The notes: generated by a model not told the origin, from the letters alone. Numbered from the stretch's first letter, positions 20,901 through 30,840 are shown. The stretch: 64,000 nucleotides of DNA from Tetrapisispora phaffii CBS 4417 (GCF_000236905.1 NC_016526.1:1-64000), one strand, 5' to 3'. Numbers and translations: made by a program.

Positions 20901-23900
20901 GCTGGTGACTATACTACAACAATTTTAACAACTACGTCTATGAGTTATGGATTTTCTGAAGAGTATTATGGTGGATGGTCATATACTGTATATATCGTTG
21001 AAACGCCTCAACGATATACTTCCACCACTTCATATGATCCATGGATTCAAACATACACTAAAACCTATAGAGAAACTATAAGGACCTTCACTGGTAACGA
21101 CGGAGAAGAAACAACAGAGACAATATTTTACGTTTATACTCCTTGGCGTATTACTACAACTTCTACAACAACTGGTTGGCAAAATTTCAGTACCCAAACA
21201 TATACGACTGCAACTATTATCACTAATGGGAAGGATGGGTTTGAATCCACAATTATTATATATATGGTAGCAACGCCTCAAGAAATGTTTACCAGTACTT
21301 CTTATTCGGCTTGGACTTATGCTTCGACAGACACTTGGTCTACTAGTATTCTAACTGGTACTAATACTAACGGATTTATTTACACTCAAACAATTTACTT
21401 TGTCAATACTCCCAAAAGAGAGTCTTTTACTACGACATACGACCCTGTAAGTTCTATTGATTATACTTCTACATTATCAACACGAATTAGTACTTATACA
21501 GCTAGCAATGGGGAAGAAACTACCGAGTACACATATTTTGTCATTACACCAATATTCAATACTTTCTCGACTAAATACACGTTATGGGATGCTGATGAAA
21601 GTTACACATATTCTACTCTAATTACTACCGTCACTAAGGATGGTAATGCAGTTACCGAAACTATCTACTATGTTTATACGCCGAAGAGAATGTTTATCAG
21701 TACTATTTTTACTTATGGCAATGGTCCAACATTAACCTTATCCACAGCTTTTACGACAGTTACGGATTCAGAAGGGAATGCTACTACTGGTACTGTTTAT
21801 TTTGTGCAAACGCCAGTTAGATTATCAACTTCGAGCACTTATGTTTCTTGGTCTATTGAATCACTCTCAACTTCAATACAAACAGTCACTTTAACTGATG
21901 AAGATGGAGATGAAATTACAGAAACTATCTATTATGTGTATGGTCCAGAATACAACTTGACATCTACAACTTTCATTACAGCATCATTTGAAGATGGTGA
22001 AACTTTGTCGACAATTTCGTCCGCATATTATGGTAGTGACGGTTTCTTAACCAATGCAGTGATTTATCTTGTTAACGTCATAGAACGAGAAACAACTTCT
22101 GAATTTCAAGAAACCTCTTCTGAAGAAACCTCCACTGAAGAAACCTCTTCTGAAGAAACGTCTAGTGAAGAAACGTCTTCTGAAGAAACGTCTAGTGAAG
22201 AAACGTCTTCTGAAGAAACGTCCACTGAAGAAACCTCTGCCATGGAAACCTCTGGTGAATCCTCTGGTGAACAATCTTCTGCCACTGAATCCTCTGGTGA
22301 ACACTCTTCAACTGTTGAATCCTCCGTTGAAGAATCTCCTGCCACTGAATATATTACAACGAACTTACAAACAAGTGAATATACTGACTCTGAAGGCAAT
22401 GTCACCACTGGCACCACCACGTTCCCAGTCGAATCCTCGTCCGAAGCCTCGTCCGAAGCCTCGTCCGAAGCCTCTCTAACGACCTCCACGTACACGTCGA
22501 CTGACTCTGAAGGCAATGTCACCACTGGCACCACCACGTTCCCAGTCGATTCCTCGTCCGAAGCCTCGTCCGAAGCCTCTCTAACGACCTCCACGTACAC
22601 GTCGACTGACTCTGAAGGCAATGTCACCACTGGCACCACCACGTTCCCAGTCGAATCCTCGTCCGAAGCCTCGTCCGAAGCCTCGTCCGAAGCCTCGTCC
22701 GAAGCCTCTCTAACGACCTCCACGTACACGTCGACTGACTCTGAAGGCAATGTCACCACTGGCACCACCACGTTCCCAGTCGAATCCTCGTCCGAAGCCT
22801 CATCCGAAGCCTCTCTAACGACCTCCACGTACACGTCGACTGACTCTGAAGGCAATGTCACCACTGGCACCACCACGTTCCCAGTCGAATCCTCGTCCGA
22901 AGCCTCGTCCGAAGCCTCTCTAACGACCTCCACGTACACGTCGACTGACTCTGAAGGCAATGTCACCACTGGCACCACCACGTTCCCAGTCGAATCCTCG
23001 TCCGAAGCCTCGTCCGAAGCCTCTCCAACGACCTCCACGTACACGTCGACTGACTCTGAAGGCAATGTCACCACTGGCACCACCACCTTCCCAGTCGAAT
23101 CCTCGTCCGAAGCCTCTCTAACGACCTCCACGTACACGTCGACTGACTCTGAAGGCAATGTCACCACTGGCACCACCACGTTCCCAGTCGAATCCTCGTC
23201 CGAAGCCTCGTCCGAAGCCTCTCTAACGACCTCCACGTACACGTCGACTGACTCTGAAGGCAATGTCACCACTGGCACCACTACTTACCCAATCACATCT
23301 GTGACTAGTTCTATTTTAACAGGGTCATCTGAGGAAACTGATATCATTTCGTTCTGGACTAGCACTGATTCTGAAGGAAATGTTTCAACCGGCTCTACTA
23401 CAATTCCAGTAACAATGACCACCTCCACGTACACGTCGACTGACTCTGAAGGCAATGTCACCACTGGCACCACCACCTTCCCAGTCGAATCCTCGTCCGA
23501 AGCCTCATCCGAAGCCTCTCTAACGACCTCCACGTACACGTCGACTGACTCTGAAGGCAATGTCACCACTGGCACCACCACGTTCCCAGTCGAATCCTCG
23601 TCCGAAGCCTCTCTAACGACCTCCACGTACACGTCGACTGACTCTGAAGGCAATGTCACCACTGGCACCACCACCTTCCCAGTCGAATCCTCGTCTGAAG
23701 CCTCGTCCGAAGCCTCGTCCGAAGCCTCTCTAACGACCTCCACGTACACGTCGACTGACTCTGAAGGCAATGTCACCACTGGCACCACCACGTTCCCAGT
23801 CGAATCCTCGTCCGAAGCCTCTCTAACGACCTCCACGTACACGTCGACTGACTCTGAAGGCAATGTCACCACTGGCACCACCACGTTCCCAGTCGAATCC

Positions 23901-26900
23901 TCGTCCGAAGCCTCGTCCGAAGCCTCGTCCGAAGCCTCTCCAACGACCTCCACGTACACGTCGACTGACTCTGAAGGCAATGTCACCACTGGCACCACCA
24001 CGTTCCCAGTCGAATCCTCGTCCGAAGCCTCGTCCGAAGCCTCGTCCGAAGCCTCTCTAACGACCTCCACGTACACGTCGACTGACTCTGAAGGCAATGT
24101 CACCACTGGCACCACCACGTTCCCAGTCGAATCCTCGTCCGAAGCCTCTCTAACGACCTCCACGTACACGAAGCCTCTCCAACGGACCTCCACGTACACC
24201 TCGACTGACTCTGAAGGCAATGTCACCACTGGCACCACCACGTTCCCAGTCGAATCCTCGTCCGAAGCCTCGTCCGAAGCCTCTCTAACGACCTCCACGT
24301 ACACGTCGACTGACTCTGAAGGCAATGTCACCACTGGCACCACTACTTACCCAATCACATCTGTGACTAGTTCTATTTTAACAGGGTCATCTGAGGAAAC
24401 TGATATCATTTCGTTCTGGACTAGCACTGATTCTGAAGGAAATGTTTCAACCGGCTCTACTACAATTCCAGTAACAATGACCACCTCCACGTACACGTCG
24501 ACTGACTCTGAAGGCAATGTCACCACTGGCACCACCACGTTCCCAGTCGAATCCTCGTCCGAAGCCTCATCCGAAGCCTCTCCAACGACCTCCACGTACA
24601 CGTCGACTGACTCTGAAGGCTATGTCACCACTGGCACCACCACGTTCCCAGTCGAATCCTCGTCCGAAGCCTCGTCCGAAGCCTCTCCAACGACCTCCAC
24701 GTACACGTCGACTGACTCTGAAGGCAATGTCACCACTGGCACCACCACGTTCCCAGTCGAATCCTCGTCCGAAGCCTCGTCCGAAGCCTCGTCCGAAGCC
24801 TCTCTAACGACCTCCACGTACACGTCGACTGACTCTGAAGGCAATGTCACCACTGGCACCACCACGTTCCCAGTCGAATCCTCGTCCGAAGCCTCGTCCG
24901 AAGCCTCGTCCGAAGCCTCATCCGAAGCCTCGTCCGAAGCCTCGTCCGAAGCCTCATCCGAAGCCTCTCTAACGACCTCCACGTACACGTCGACTGACTC
25001 TGAAGGCAATGTCACCACTGGCACCACCACTTCCCAGTCCGAATCCTCGTCCGAAGCCTCTCTAACGACCTCCACGTACACGTCGACTGACTCTGAAGGC
25101 AATGTCACCACTGGCACCACCACCTTCCCAGTCGAATCCTCGTCCGAAGCCTCGTCCGAAGCCTCGTCCGAAGCCTCTCTAACGACCTCCACGTACACGT
25201 CGACTGACTCTGAAGGCAATGTCACCACTGGCACCACCACGTTCCCAGTCGAATCCTCGTCCGAAGCCTCGTCCGAAGCCTCTCTAACGACCTCCACGTA
25301 CACGTCGACTGACTCTGAAGGCAATGTCACCACTGGCACCACTACTTACCCAATCACATCTGTGACTAGTTCTATTTTAACAGGGTCATCTGAGGAAACT
25401 GATATCATTTCGTTCTGGACTAGCACTGATTCTGAAGGAAATGTTTCAACCGGCTCTACTACAATTCCAGTAACAATGACCACCTCCACGTACACGTCGA
25501 CTGACTCTGAAGGCAATGTCACCACTGGCACCACCACGTTCCCAGTCGATTCCTCGTCCGAAGCCTCGTCCGATGCCTCTCTAACGACCTCCACGTACAC
25601 CTCGACTGACTCTGAAGGCAATGTCACCACTGGCACCACCACGTTCCCAGTCGAATCCTCGTCCGAAGCCTCGTCCGAAGCCTCTCCAACGGCCTCCACG
25701 TACACGTCGACTGACTCTGAAGGCAATGTCACCACTGGCACCACCACCTTCCCAGTCGAAGCCTCGTCCGAAGCCTCTCTAACGACCTCCACGTACACGT
25801 CGACTGACTCTGAAGGCAATGTCACCACTGGCACCACCACGTTCCCAGTCGAATCCTCGTCCGAAGCCTCGTCCGAAGCCTCATCCGAAGCCTCTCTAAC
25901 GACCTCCACGTACACGTCGACTGACTCTGAAGGCAATGTCACCACTGGCACCACCACGTTCCCAGTCGAATCCTCGTCCGAAGCCTCGTCCGAAGCCTCG
26001 TCCGAAGCCTCTCTAACGACCTCCACGTACACGTCGACTGACTCTGAAGGCAATGTCACCACTGGCACCACCACGTTCCCAGTCGAATCCTCGTCCGAAG
26101 CCTCGTCCGAAGCCTCGTCCGAAGCCTCTCCAACGACCTCCACGTACACGTCGACTGACTCTGAAGGCAATGTCACCACTGGCACCACCACCTTCCCAGT
26201 CGAATCCTCGTCCGAAGCCTCGTCCGAAGCCTCATCCGAAGCCTCTCTAACGACCTCCACGTACACGTCGACTGACTCTGAAGGCAATGTCACCACTGGC
26301 ACCACCACCTTCCCAGTCGAAGCCTCGTCCGAAGCCTCTCTAACGACCTCCACGTACACGTCGACTGACTCTGAAGGCAATGTCACCACTGGCACCACCA
26401 CGTTCCCAGGCGAATCCTCGTCCGAAGCCTCGTCCGAAGCCTCTCTAACGACCTCCATGTACATTTCGACAGACTCGGAGCGTAATGTCTCTAGTATTAT
26501 CACATCCTACCCAGTTGAATCCTCCTTTTCTTCGCACATTTCTTTGTCTGGCAGTTCGATTGGTTCAGCAAGTCCGTCTACTTCATTAGCTGCTTCGACG
26601 AACACTGATTTAGCATCGACTTGGACTAGTATAAGCTCAGAGAGCTTTTTGTCAACTGGAACCACCTCTATTGAAGTTTCATCAAGCATATCATCGTATA
26701 TATCTGTCATCGTGTCATCAGAGGCAACCTACTATAGCAATTCTTCCTATGTTCATTCAACATCTTCTGACGGTACTATTTTAACCTCAATTACCAGCCC
26801 ATCAAGCAGCAGTCCAACAGTCAGTGCTTCATTTAGCCATTATGAGTCGTGTGTAATTTACACAAGGGGTACAACCATTAATGGCAGCGCGTTAGATGCA

Positions 26901-27644
26901 ACTTCCAAGGTCAGAGGATCTACTTCATCAAGTGCTCCAATGTCTAAATCGACTACTGTTGTTTCTTTTACAAGCTCTACATATCCAACCGAAAGTCATG
27001 CTTCAACAGTTGCTACCTCTGCGGGCAGTGAGATATCGGTTTCGTCATCAAAAATATCTACCAATGATAGTAATGAAACTTCATCCACCCAAACTGTTGC
27101 TATCCAAAGTTCAAGTAAGGTTACTACTACAATAAGTGGTTCCAATACTGGGTTCACTTCAAGTATTCCGGCGTTGTCAACCTCTTCAGACACACACAGT
27201 CTAACTACTGTTACAGAAACTGTTAGCGGTACAGTAACCACATACACTACATATTGTCCTGAATCGAGCGATGATAATGTTTCCAAGACTGAAACTGCCT
27301 CCAGAACTGTTTCTAATAACGGAGTCGAATCGGACTCCAATGGTAACCCAAGTATCGGTTCTTCTGCTGGCCCAGTGAATTCTGACAGTGCCTCTGTCAG
27401 TATTCCTGCTCCAACTACTGTTGCTAATGCTGATTCTAACAACTCAGCTGATTCTAACACTGTATCTCAATCTCCAAACTCAGAGAGTGATAACACGTCT
27501 TCTGTTTCACCTGCTACTAATTCAGGTTCTTCATCCCAACCAACTGCTTCAGTTTCGTTCGAGGGTGTGGGTTCCAATACTAGAACTTACAGCTCCTCAA
27601 TGTTCGCCTTTGTTGGTTTAATTGTGATGGCAGTCATTGCTTAG
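17940..27644 (+). CDS. Giant GPI-anchored flocculin/adhesin-like cell-wall protein
   Basis: The first in-frame ATG is 17940 (a second at 17952 is also possible), giving about 3,234 residues. A hydrophobic signal sequence (KLLILLLLSLKLIFA) is followed by about 1,350 residues of diverged repeats of roughly 75-100 residues, each with Thr-rich strands, a WTG or WTS core and a TVYYV.TP end, as in flocculin-type repeats. Residues about 1380-1475 are ETSSEE-type repeats. Then come about 35 copies of a TSTYTSTDSEGNVTTGTTTF unit followed by PVESSSEAS with variable numbers of SSEA. The C-terminal 400 residues are Ser/Thr-rich and contain TVTETVSGTVTTYTTYC, a motif typical of yeast wall proteins. The end is a hydrophobic tail (MFAFVGLIVMAVIA) expected of a GPI signal. 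The protein probably mediates cell-cell or surface adhesion at the wall. No ligand domain such as PA14 or Flo11 fold is recognised at the N-terminus. Confidence 0.88.
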   Translation: MTTTMVFKLLILLLLSLKLIFALDGGTKTSYYCQSTDSTIVTSTSTKKGTTLLAVYTTTYSSIFFPYSASQSTTTLQTSGPSSTVTSITYSTIDSATSSICQTVTVTLIYTPLIRTSFTTTTASSVDSTITYSTSIYKDAGNLTETTVYYVATPIRRSTETKRTTSAFNGSSQTYSIIYETVTDASGNETTQTTYYVAVPTNLLLSTTTDDGWTGSVATTWSTQFVTTTGADGLATPGTVYWVHTSRVAGITVTGTWSGTFTTFYSTSTSYSTDRNIIGVATSTYTTTYYYIHIPAFNRTTTTTTASVESATRTYSTSIYSVTDSDGNVTTSTIYYVATPTRKSTATSSTTSNYSGSTMTYTTVINTYTDASGNATTQTTYYVAVPTNYLKSTTTNDGWAGDAATTWSTQFVTTTGVDGSTTPGTVYWVHTSRESGVTITSAWTGNFTTFYTTSVSYSTGYFLGVATGTRTTTYYFLYIPHYGSTVSSTSWGSHSDTITASTVLTSYTLDNGDVSTITYYYIETPVRRSTSSYTLKSSFRGTKSSTYLSISRTITDENGNETTETTYFIAIPTALFSTTTTAPWSGFYTYTYSIGTDVVTGDDGFTSTKTVYHVATPTPDGYWVTTYWTGTYTTYYQDGYTYAWGFSYLIIFGYWRYSLFYLETPLRRTGYTTTTNAWDSTFTLTANLITSTTGYDGYETTVTIYTLWTPASTLTRTEFRQGTFSGTTSDTISTTTERIGDDISYYYQLIYYINLPLNIGESTTYTSWDSSFGSSVSTYLTTSTNIDDVLYTVTVYIVATPSIPYSTSSTGWTGSYDRIASTTSFTSLGYIDNFLAHWTITVIVIETAYRKSTSRVLTWGSVNQDITYLTSIFITTNVLGQEVTETVYYVTTPIRVTSTTRYYPFSSNTHTTTISIGTTTFVGTDAYSTTETIYYVAIPLNSLRTTVFTNWTGSYIDFYSTVTGSSKTTTYYVRTPGDGLVTTFIDWAGDYTTTILTTTSMSYGFSEEYYGGWSYTVYIVETPQRYTSTTSYDPWIQTYTKTYRETIRTFTGNDGEETTETIFYVYTPWRITTTSTTTGWQNFSTQTYTTATIITNGKDGFESTIIIYMVATPQEMFTSTSYSAWTYASTDTWSTSILTGTNTNGFIYTQTIYFVNTPKRESFTTTYDPVSSIDYTSTLSTRISTYTASNGEETTEYTYFVITPIFNTFSTKYTLWDADESYTYSTLITTVTKDGNAVTETIYYVYTPKRMFISTIFTYGNGPTLTLSTAFTTVTDSEGNATTGTVYFVQTPVRLSTSSTYVSWSIESLSTSIQTVTLTDEDGDEITETIYYVYGPEYNLTSTTFITASFEDGETLSTISSAYYGSDGFLTNAVIYLVNVIERETTSEFQETSSEETSTEETSSEETSSEETSSEETSSEETSSEETSTEETSAMETSGESSGEQSSATESSGEHSSTVESSVEESPATEYITTNLQTSEYTDSEGNVTTGTTTFPVESSSEASSEASSEASLTTSTYTSTDSEGNVTTGTTTFPVDSSSEASSEASLTTSTYTSTDSEGNVTTGTTTFPVESSSEASSEASSEASSEASLTTSTYTSTDSEGNVTTGTTTFPVESSSEASSEASLTTSTYTSTDSEGNVTTGTTTFPVESSSEASSEASLTTSTYTSTDSEGNVTTGTTTFPVESSSEASSEASPTTSTYTSTDSEGNVTTGTTTFPVESSSEASLTTSTYTSTDSEGNVTTGTTTFPVESSSEASSEASLTTSTYTSTDSEGNVTTGTTTYPITSVTSSILTGSSEETDIISFWTSTDSEGNVSTGSTTIPVTMTTSTYTSTDSEGNVTTGTTTFPVESSSEASSEASLTTSTYTSTDSEGNVTTGTTTFPVESSSEASLTTSTYTSTDSEGNVTTGTTTFPVESSSEASSEASSEASLTTSTYTSTDSEGNVTTGTTTFPVESSSEASLTTSTYTSTDSEGNVTTGTTTFPVESSSEASSEASSEASPTTSTYTSTDSEGNVTTGTTTFPVESSSEASSEASSEASLTTSTYTSTDSEGNVTTGTTTFPVESSSEASLTTSTYTKPLQRTSTYTSTDSEGNVTTGTTTFPVESSSEASSEASLTTSTYTSTDSEGNVTTGTTTYPITSVTSSILTGSSEETDIISFWTSTDSEGNVSTGSTTIPVTMTTSTYTSTDSEGNVTTGTTTFPVESSSEASSEASPTTSTYTSTDSEGYVTTGTTTFPVESSSEASSEASPTTSTYTSTDSEGNVTTGTTTFPVESSSEASSEASSEASLTTSTYTSTDSEGNVTTGTTTFPVESSSEASSEASSEASSEASSEASSEASSEASLTTSTYTSTDSEGNVTTGTTTSQSESSSEASLTTSTYTSTDSEGNVTTGTTTFPVESSSEASSEASSEASLTTSTYTSTDSEGNVTTGTTTFPVESSSEASSEASLTTSTYTSTDSEGNVTTGTTTYPITSVTSSILTGSSEETDIISFWTSTDSEGNVSTGSTTIPVTMTTSTYTSTDSEGNVTTGTTTFPVDSSSEASSDASLTTSTYTSTDSEGNVTTGTTTFPVESSSEASSEASPTASTYTSTDSEGNVTTGTTTFPVEASSEASLTTSTYTSTDSEGNVTTGTTTFPVESSSEASSEASSEASLTTSTYTSTDSEGNVTTGTTTFPVESSSEASSEASSEASLTTSTYTSTDSEGNVTTGTTTFPVESSSEASSEASSEASPTTSTYTSTDSEGNVTTGTTTFPVESSSEASSEASSEASLTTSTYTSTDSEGNVTTGTTTFPVEASSEASLTTSTYTSTDSEGNVTTGTTTFPGESSSEASSEASLTTSMYISTDSERNVSSIITSYPVESSFSSHISLSGSSIGSASPSTSLAASTNTDLASTWTSISSESFLSTGTTSIEVSSSISSYISVIVSSEATYYSNSSYVHSTSSDGTILTSITSPSSSSPTVSASFSHYESCVIYTRGTTINGSALDATSKVRGSTSSSAPMSKSTTVVSFTSSTYPTESHASTVATSAGSEISVSSSKISTNDSNETSSTQTVAIQSSSKVTTTISGSNTGFTSSIPALSTSSDTHSLTTVTETVSGTVTTYTTYCPESSDDNVSKTETASRTVSNNGVESDSNGNPSIGSSAGPVNSDSASVSIPAPTTVANADSNNSADSNTVSQSPNSESDNTSSVSPATNSGSSSQPTASVSFEGVGSNTRTYSSSMFAFVGLIVMAVIA
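22081..22345 (+). repeat. ETSSEE coding minisatellite within the adhesin
   Basis: A 15-bp unit GAAACGTCTTCTGAA and variants (Ser-Ser/Thr/Met alternatives) is repeated about ten times, then changes to ESSGE-type units. It separates the older Thr-rich N-terminal repeats from the long homogeneous repeat array. Confidence 0.85.
23278..23420 (+). repeat. Higher-order spacer block, copy 1 of 3
   Basis: A unit encoding TYPITSVTSSILTGSS, then EETDIISFWTS and GSTTIPVTM interrupts the array. The same block recurs at 24340-24482 and 25340-25482 with no difference noticed by eye, giving a superrepeat period of about 1.0-1.06 kb. Confidence 0.9.
24340..24482 (+). repeat. Higher-order spacer block, copy 2 of 3
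   Basis: Same sequence as the block at 23278, marking the second superrepeat boundary of the adhesin array. Confidence 0.9.
25340..25482 (+). repeat. Higher-order spacer block, copy 3 of 3
   Basis: Third copy of the block at 23278. The three copies indicate duplication of kilobase-sized array segments, probably by unequal crossover. Confidence 0.9.
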
Positions 27645-28446
27645 TAGACAATTTTTAAAATTTAATAATTTTTGTTTGATATTTGATTTCATCTCCATAC
27701 TTATCGAAATTTATGTACATATTTATATATGTATATATTAATAAAAATAATATTAATCTTCTTAGCTCTTTAATAATATAGTTACGTATTTTCTTGGGTG
27801 GATGTTATCCACTATCTGTAGTTTTTAAGAAGTTTCAGTGAAACATGTACAAACCATATACTTTCCGTGTTAACTTCCGTTTCAAGAGACATAAAGAACC
27901 TATTATTTTAATACTTGTAACTATAACAACTATTTGATAGGAGGAATATACAGATTTTGGATAATTTATCATTAGTTTTTTTGACGACAATTAACTTTTC
28001 CGACTCTATATTCGTCAAGTAGATATTTTAAAGAATTCACAATCTAGAAATGTAGTGCTTTATATTATATATCAGATTGAATATAATTGTAAACATCTTT
28101 GTGGTGCGAAAGCCTGTGTGAACCGAATACACATTGTGTTTCGTTAGTAATCTATACAATATTAATGCATTGCCTAAATTTTCGGTCAATACTAATTTCT
28201 TTCTTATTTTGTGAGGATATTCATTTTGTCTTCACAACGCTATGAAACTTCTCTTATGTACATTATAAGAATGTCTTGAAATTTTTACTTCTACCGTTCA
28301 GATACTATGAAAAAGTAAATAGTCCATCAAAACATGACATCATACTATTCCGTGAGAGTTAGAATGTTTTCGTATCGGTGGTACTAATTCCAGTGTTTGT
28401 GATAACAAGAGTTTAAGTCATTTACTATATTGTCGCGATTGTAAAA
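27645..28446. other. Downstream region of the adhesin gene
   Basis: AT-rich DNA with TATATATGTATATATTAA-like words about 80-100 bp after the stop that could serve as yeast 3'-end processing signals. No gene was found. Confidence 0.45.
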
Positions 28447-28857
28447 TGTTGGATATAATAATTGATAAAAGATTTATATCTTGCCTAATTGGAGTATGTG
28501 TTATTGTATTTTGGTCATACACTACGTCAAATTAGGAAAGAGTAAATATCACATATGTGATGATTTGTTATTCGCATTACATAAGCAGCCAAACGTCACA
28601 ATCCAAATTGGAAATTAAAATCATTCAATATATTCAACATGTCTTTCGAAGATGGAAGGGTTTCGTGATCGTGACAGAAATCATTGGTATAAATACCAGG
28701 TTTTTTCTAGCCATGTAAAATAAATCAACTGTCTTAATCAACTTGTATAATTAGTCTATTATATATATTATTTATTTTATATAGATCCCCACGGAGGATT
28801 ACAATAAATCACTGACTCTTAACAACGAATAATCAATTAAAATATAATATTAAATAT
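28447..28857 (+). mobile_element. Solo LTR, Ty1/copia type
   Basis: It starts TGTTGGATATAATAATTG and carries TTGCCTAATT, AGGAAAGAGTAAATATCACA, TGTCTTTCGAAGATGGA, CCATGTAAAATAAATCAACT and ATCCCCACGGAGGATTACAA, as in the LTRs at 10390 and 10933. The 3' terminus is altered (TATTAAATA instead of TATTCAACA), so the right boundary is approximate. Confidence 0.82.
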
Positions 28858-30079
28858 AAACTGATTAGGAATTTCATTATGGATGTGAACGTCAGTATAG
28901 AGTTGATTTATGGACGTAGTACCATTGCATTGTACTGTTTTGAATATTTGTTCAACAATCCAGTGCTCATTAAATGGTTTAACAAGATAACTAATTTCTT
29001 GATGAATGCAAATATCACAATAAATCAACAATGTCTTCAGGAATATTAAAAAACACGGTAGAAATTGCCTTCCTTCATTATTCTTGTCCAATTAGCCAAT
29101 CGATCAAAGTATTAAAACAAACATGGAAAAGACAGTTGGCACTAATTATTATTAGAATGTATTGCTCGCCAAATTTTTAAATAAAACTAATTGCACACGG
29201 AATTCCGTTGCTCTCTTCTACTTTTGTTTATATCACAAAGACCGTATCGCTCGTATAACATTCCAAACCATTAATAATCCATATCCTCAGAACATGAACT
29301 CATCTACTTAGTAACATAAGTCATTAACTCTCCCCTAAACTTTTATAGAAATTATGTTTTCATTTATGTGCAATTATTTTTTTTGCCCGGTTTGAGTGTT
29401 CATTATTGGAATGGAACTGTAAATATATGTAAACACCAATGCGCATCTAGCCTATTTCAACACATAACACTCGCCTCTTATAGAACAAGCATATTATAGT
29501 GACTTCAAATCTGTCTAGTCCAACTAAGCATTACTAACAAACTAAAACAATTCTTTAAAAGAAACGTCCATTCCATAACTAAACTAGCCTGTATATTACT
29601 CAGTCCCTTGTTTTTAAGTAAATAATGCACGGTCCCTGATAATTTTCTTCGCCGCTTCTCATCTATGGTCAGTGATATCTGCTTTTATCTCAATTTCGAT
29701 CCGAAATTGTTCCGACTTTTCATTCCGTTACCAAAAGAGGCAAAGAGAAGCGCTGTTTTTGGTAACATTCGGGCGTACCCCTCGGTTATTTGCACAAAAA
29801 GGGTCTCGCATTTCGAAAATAGTTGTTCCGTCGAGTATAATAAGTCCGAAAATGTCGTGACAATAAAAAATTAATTTGAAAGAATAGCAGCAACTCGATG
29901 AACTCCTCACTTAAAGGTCAGGTACAAAAAGAAAGTTGTTCTGTAGTGTTCATTTTTGGAGATTATAATATTAAGTTAATTATGAAGTACAATGGTCGCT
30001 ATCCAGATAAAATCTAGTCAATCAGAACAATGCAACGATGTCGTTTCCCTTTTTGGGTCTTTTAGAAGATAGATAATAT
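28858..30079. other. Gene-free accessory DNA
   Basis: No convincing gene. Two overlapping 60-69-codon frames at 29665-29874 lack any recognisable feature. The string TTTTGGTGCCCGAA at 30079-30092 resembles a retroelement primer-binding region but has no LTR in front that I can define. Confidence 0.4.
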
Positions 30080-30840
30080 TTTGGTGCCCGAATTATTATT
30101 GTTTGTTATTATAACTGTCATTGCTACTGGTCATACTGGGGTATTACGTACCATGGTATGTTAGATGCATTCAATGATAGGAATATTAGTTCATTAGGCT
30201 GTGCTCCAAATGGTTCAAAGTTGCTTCACATTTTACTAAAAATATTATATGTTTTACGTCATCGTAGCACTATAGCAAATTTCGAAGACATGGTAAAGAA
30301 TCTTCGATTATATTGGTCCACCCAACTTGGTAGGAGTTAGGGACAATTTTGGATACTTAACTTTTAGTAAGAGATCCACGAGTTATGTAATGAATACAAC
30401 GCTATTTTTGCGTCTGACTGTATTCAGATTCTTGGCCTTACATCAAACGTGGCAGACCTCTATGTAACAAACCTTAACTTTATTGTTACCAATAGTTTTG
30501 ACTATTGTGTGAAAGGTAAAGATGTTAAGCTTTTTAAAAGGACTTCAATCATGTTTTAAATAGAAATGATGGATGCAGGGCTACTGTTGTCGCTAATAAT
30601 CCGTTTGAAGTTGAATATATGAAATTAAAATAAATATAGATTGAAAAATCCTATCTGATGATTAGACCCTCGGGTCATATACAGGAGTAAACCCTCAAGA
30701 AGTCGTAAAAGAAGAGTAGAACAAGACACTGTGTTGTTGAAAGCTTTGGCTAGCGAAGAAGTTGAAATACAATGTTCGGTCTTGGAACATCATTATAAAG
30801 GTTCAAAAACATTAAGGCTTATCATTCTATCGTACTACAT
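30080..30840 (+). pseudogene. Decayed coding remnant of unknown family
   Basis: A run of protein-like sequence spans several frames: an ATG frame at 30158-30340 (MLDAFNDRNISSLGCAPNG, then KLLHILLKILYVLRHRS and FEDMVKNLRLYWSTQLG), a frame giving ASDCIQILGLTSNVADLYVT near 30410-30470, and a later frame near 30690-30840 (RKRRVEQDTVLLKALASEEV). The composition is that of real protein, with regular hydrophobic spacing, interrupted by stops and frame changes. It may be a retroelement gag or an old gene; no family was recognised. Confidence 0.35.

Larger units (their letters stand above)
22370..26480 (+). repeat. Long tandem coding minisatellite of the adhesin
   Basis: About 35 nearly identical units, each about 90-130 bp, encode the TSTDSEGNVTTGTT core plus a spacer with one to seven SSEA (GCCTCGTCCGAA-type 12-bp) subrepeats. 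Copy number varies at two levels: the main unit and the inner 12-bp unit. Unit lengths are multiples of three. The nucleotide identity between units is very high, showing recent expansion or homogenisation, and the array is prone to collapse in assembly. Confidence 0.95.

Noticed and set aside
22106..26710. Very long minus-strand open frames (up to about 390 codons) across the adhesin array
   Set aside because: They are a by-product of repeat units whose lengths are multiples of three and whose antisense frame lacks stops. The plus strand has the signal peptide, GPI tail and frame-preserving indels.
29665..29910. Three overlapping 60-69-codon frames
   Set aside because: Several mutually overlapping short frames in different phases or strands with no conserved features; not supportable as genes.
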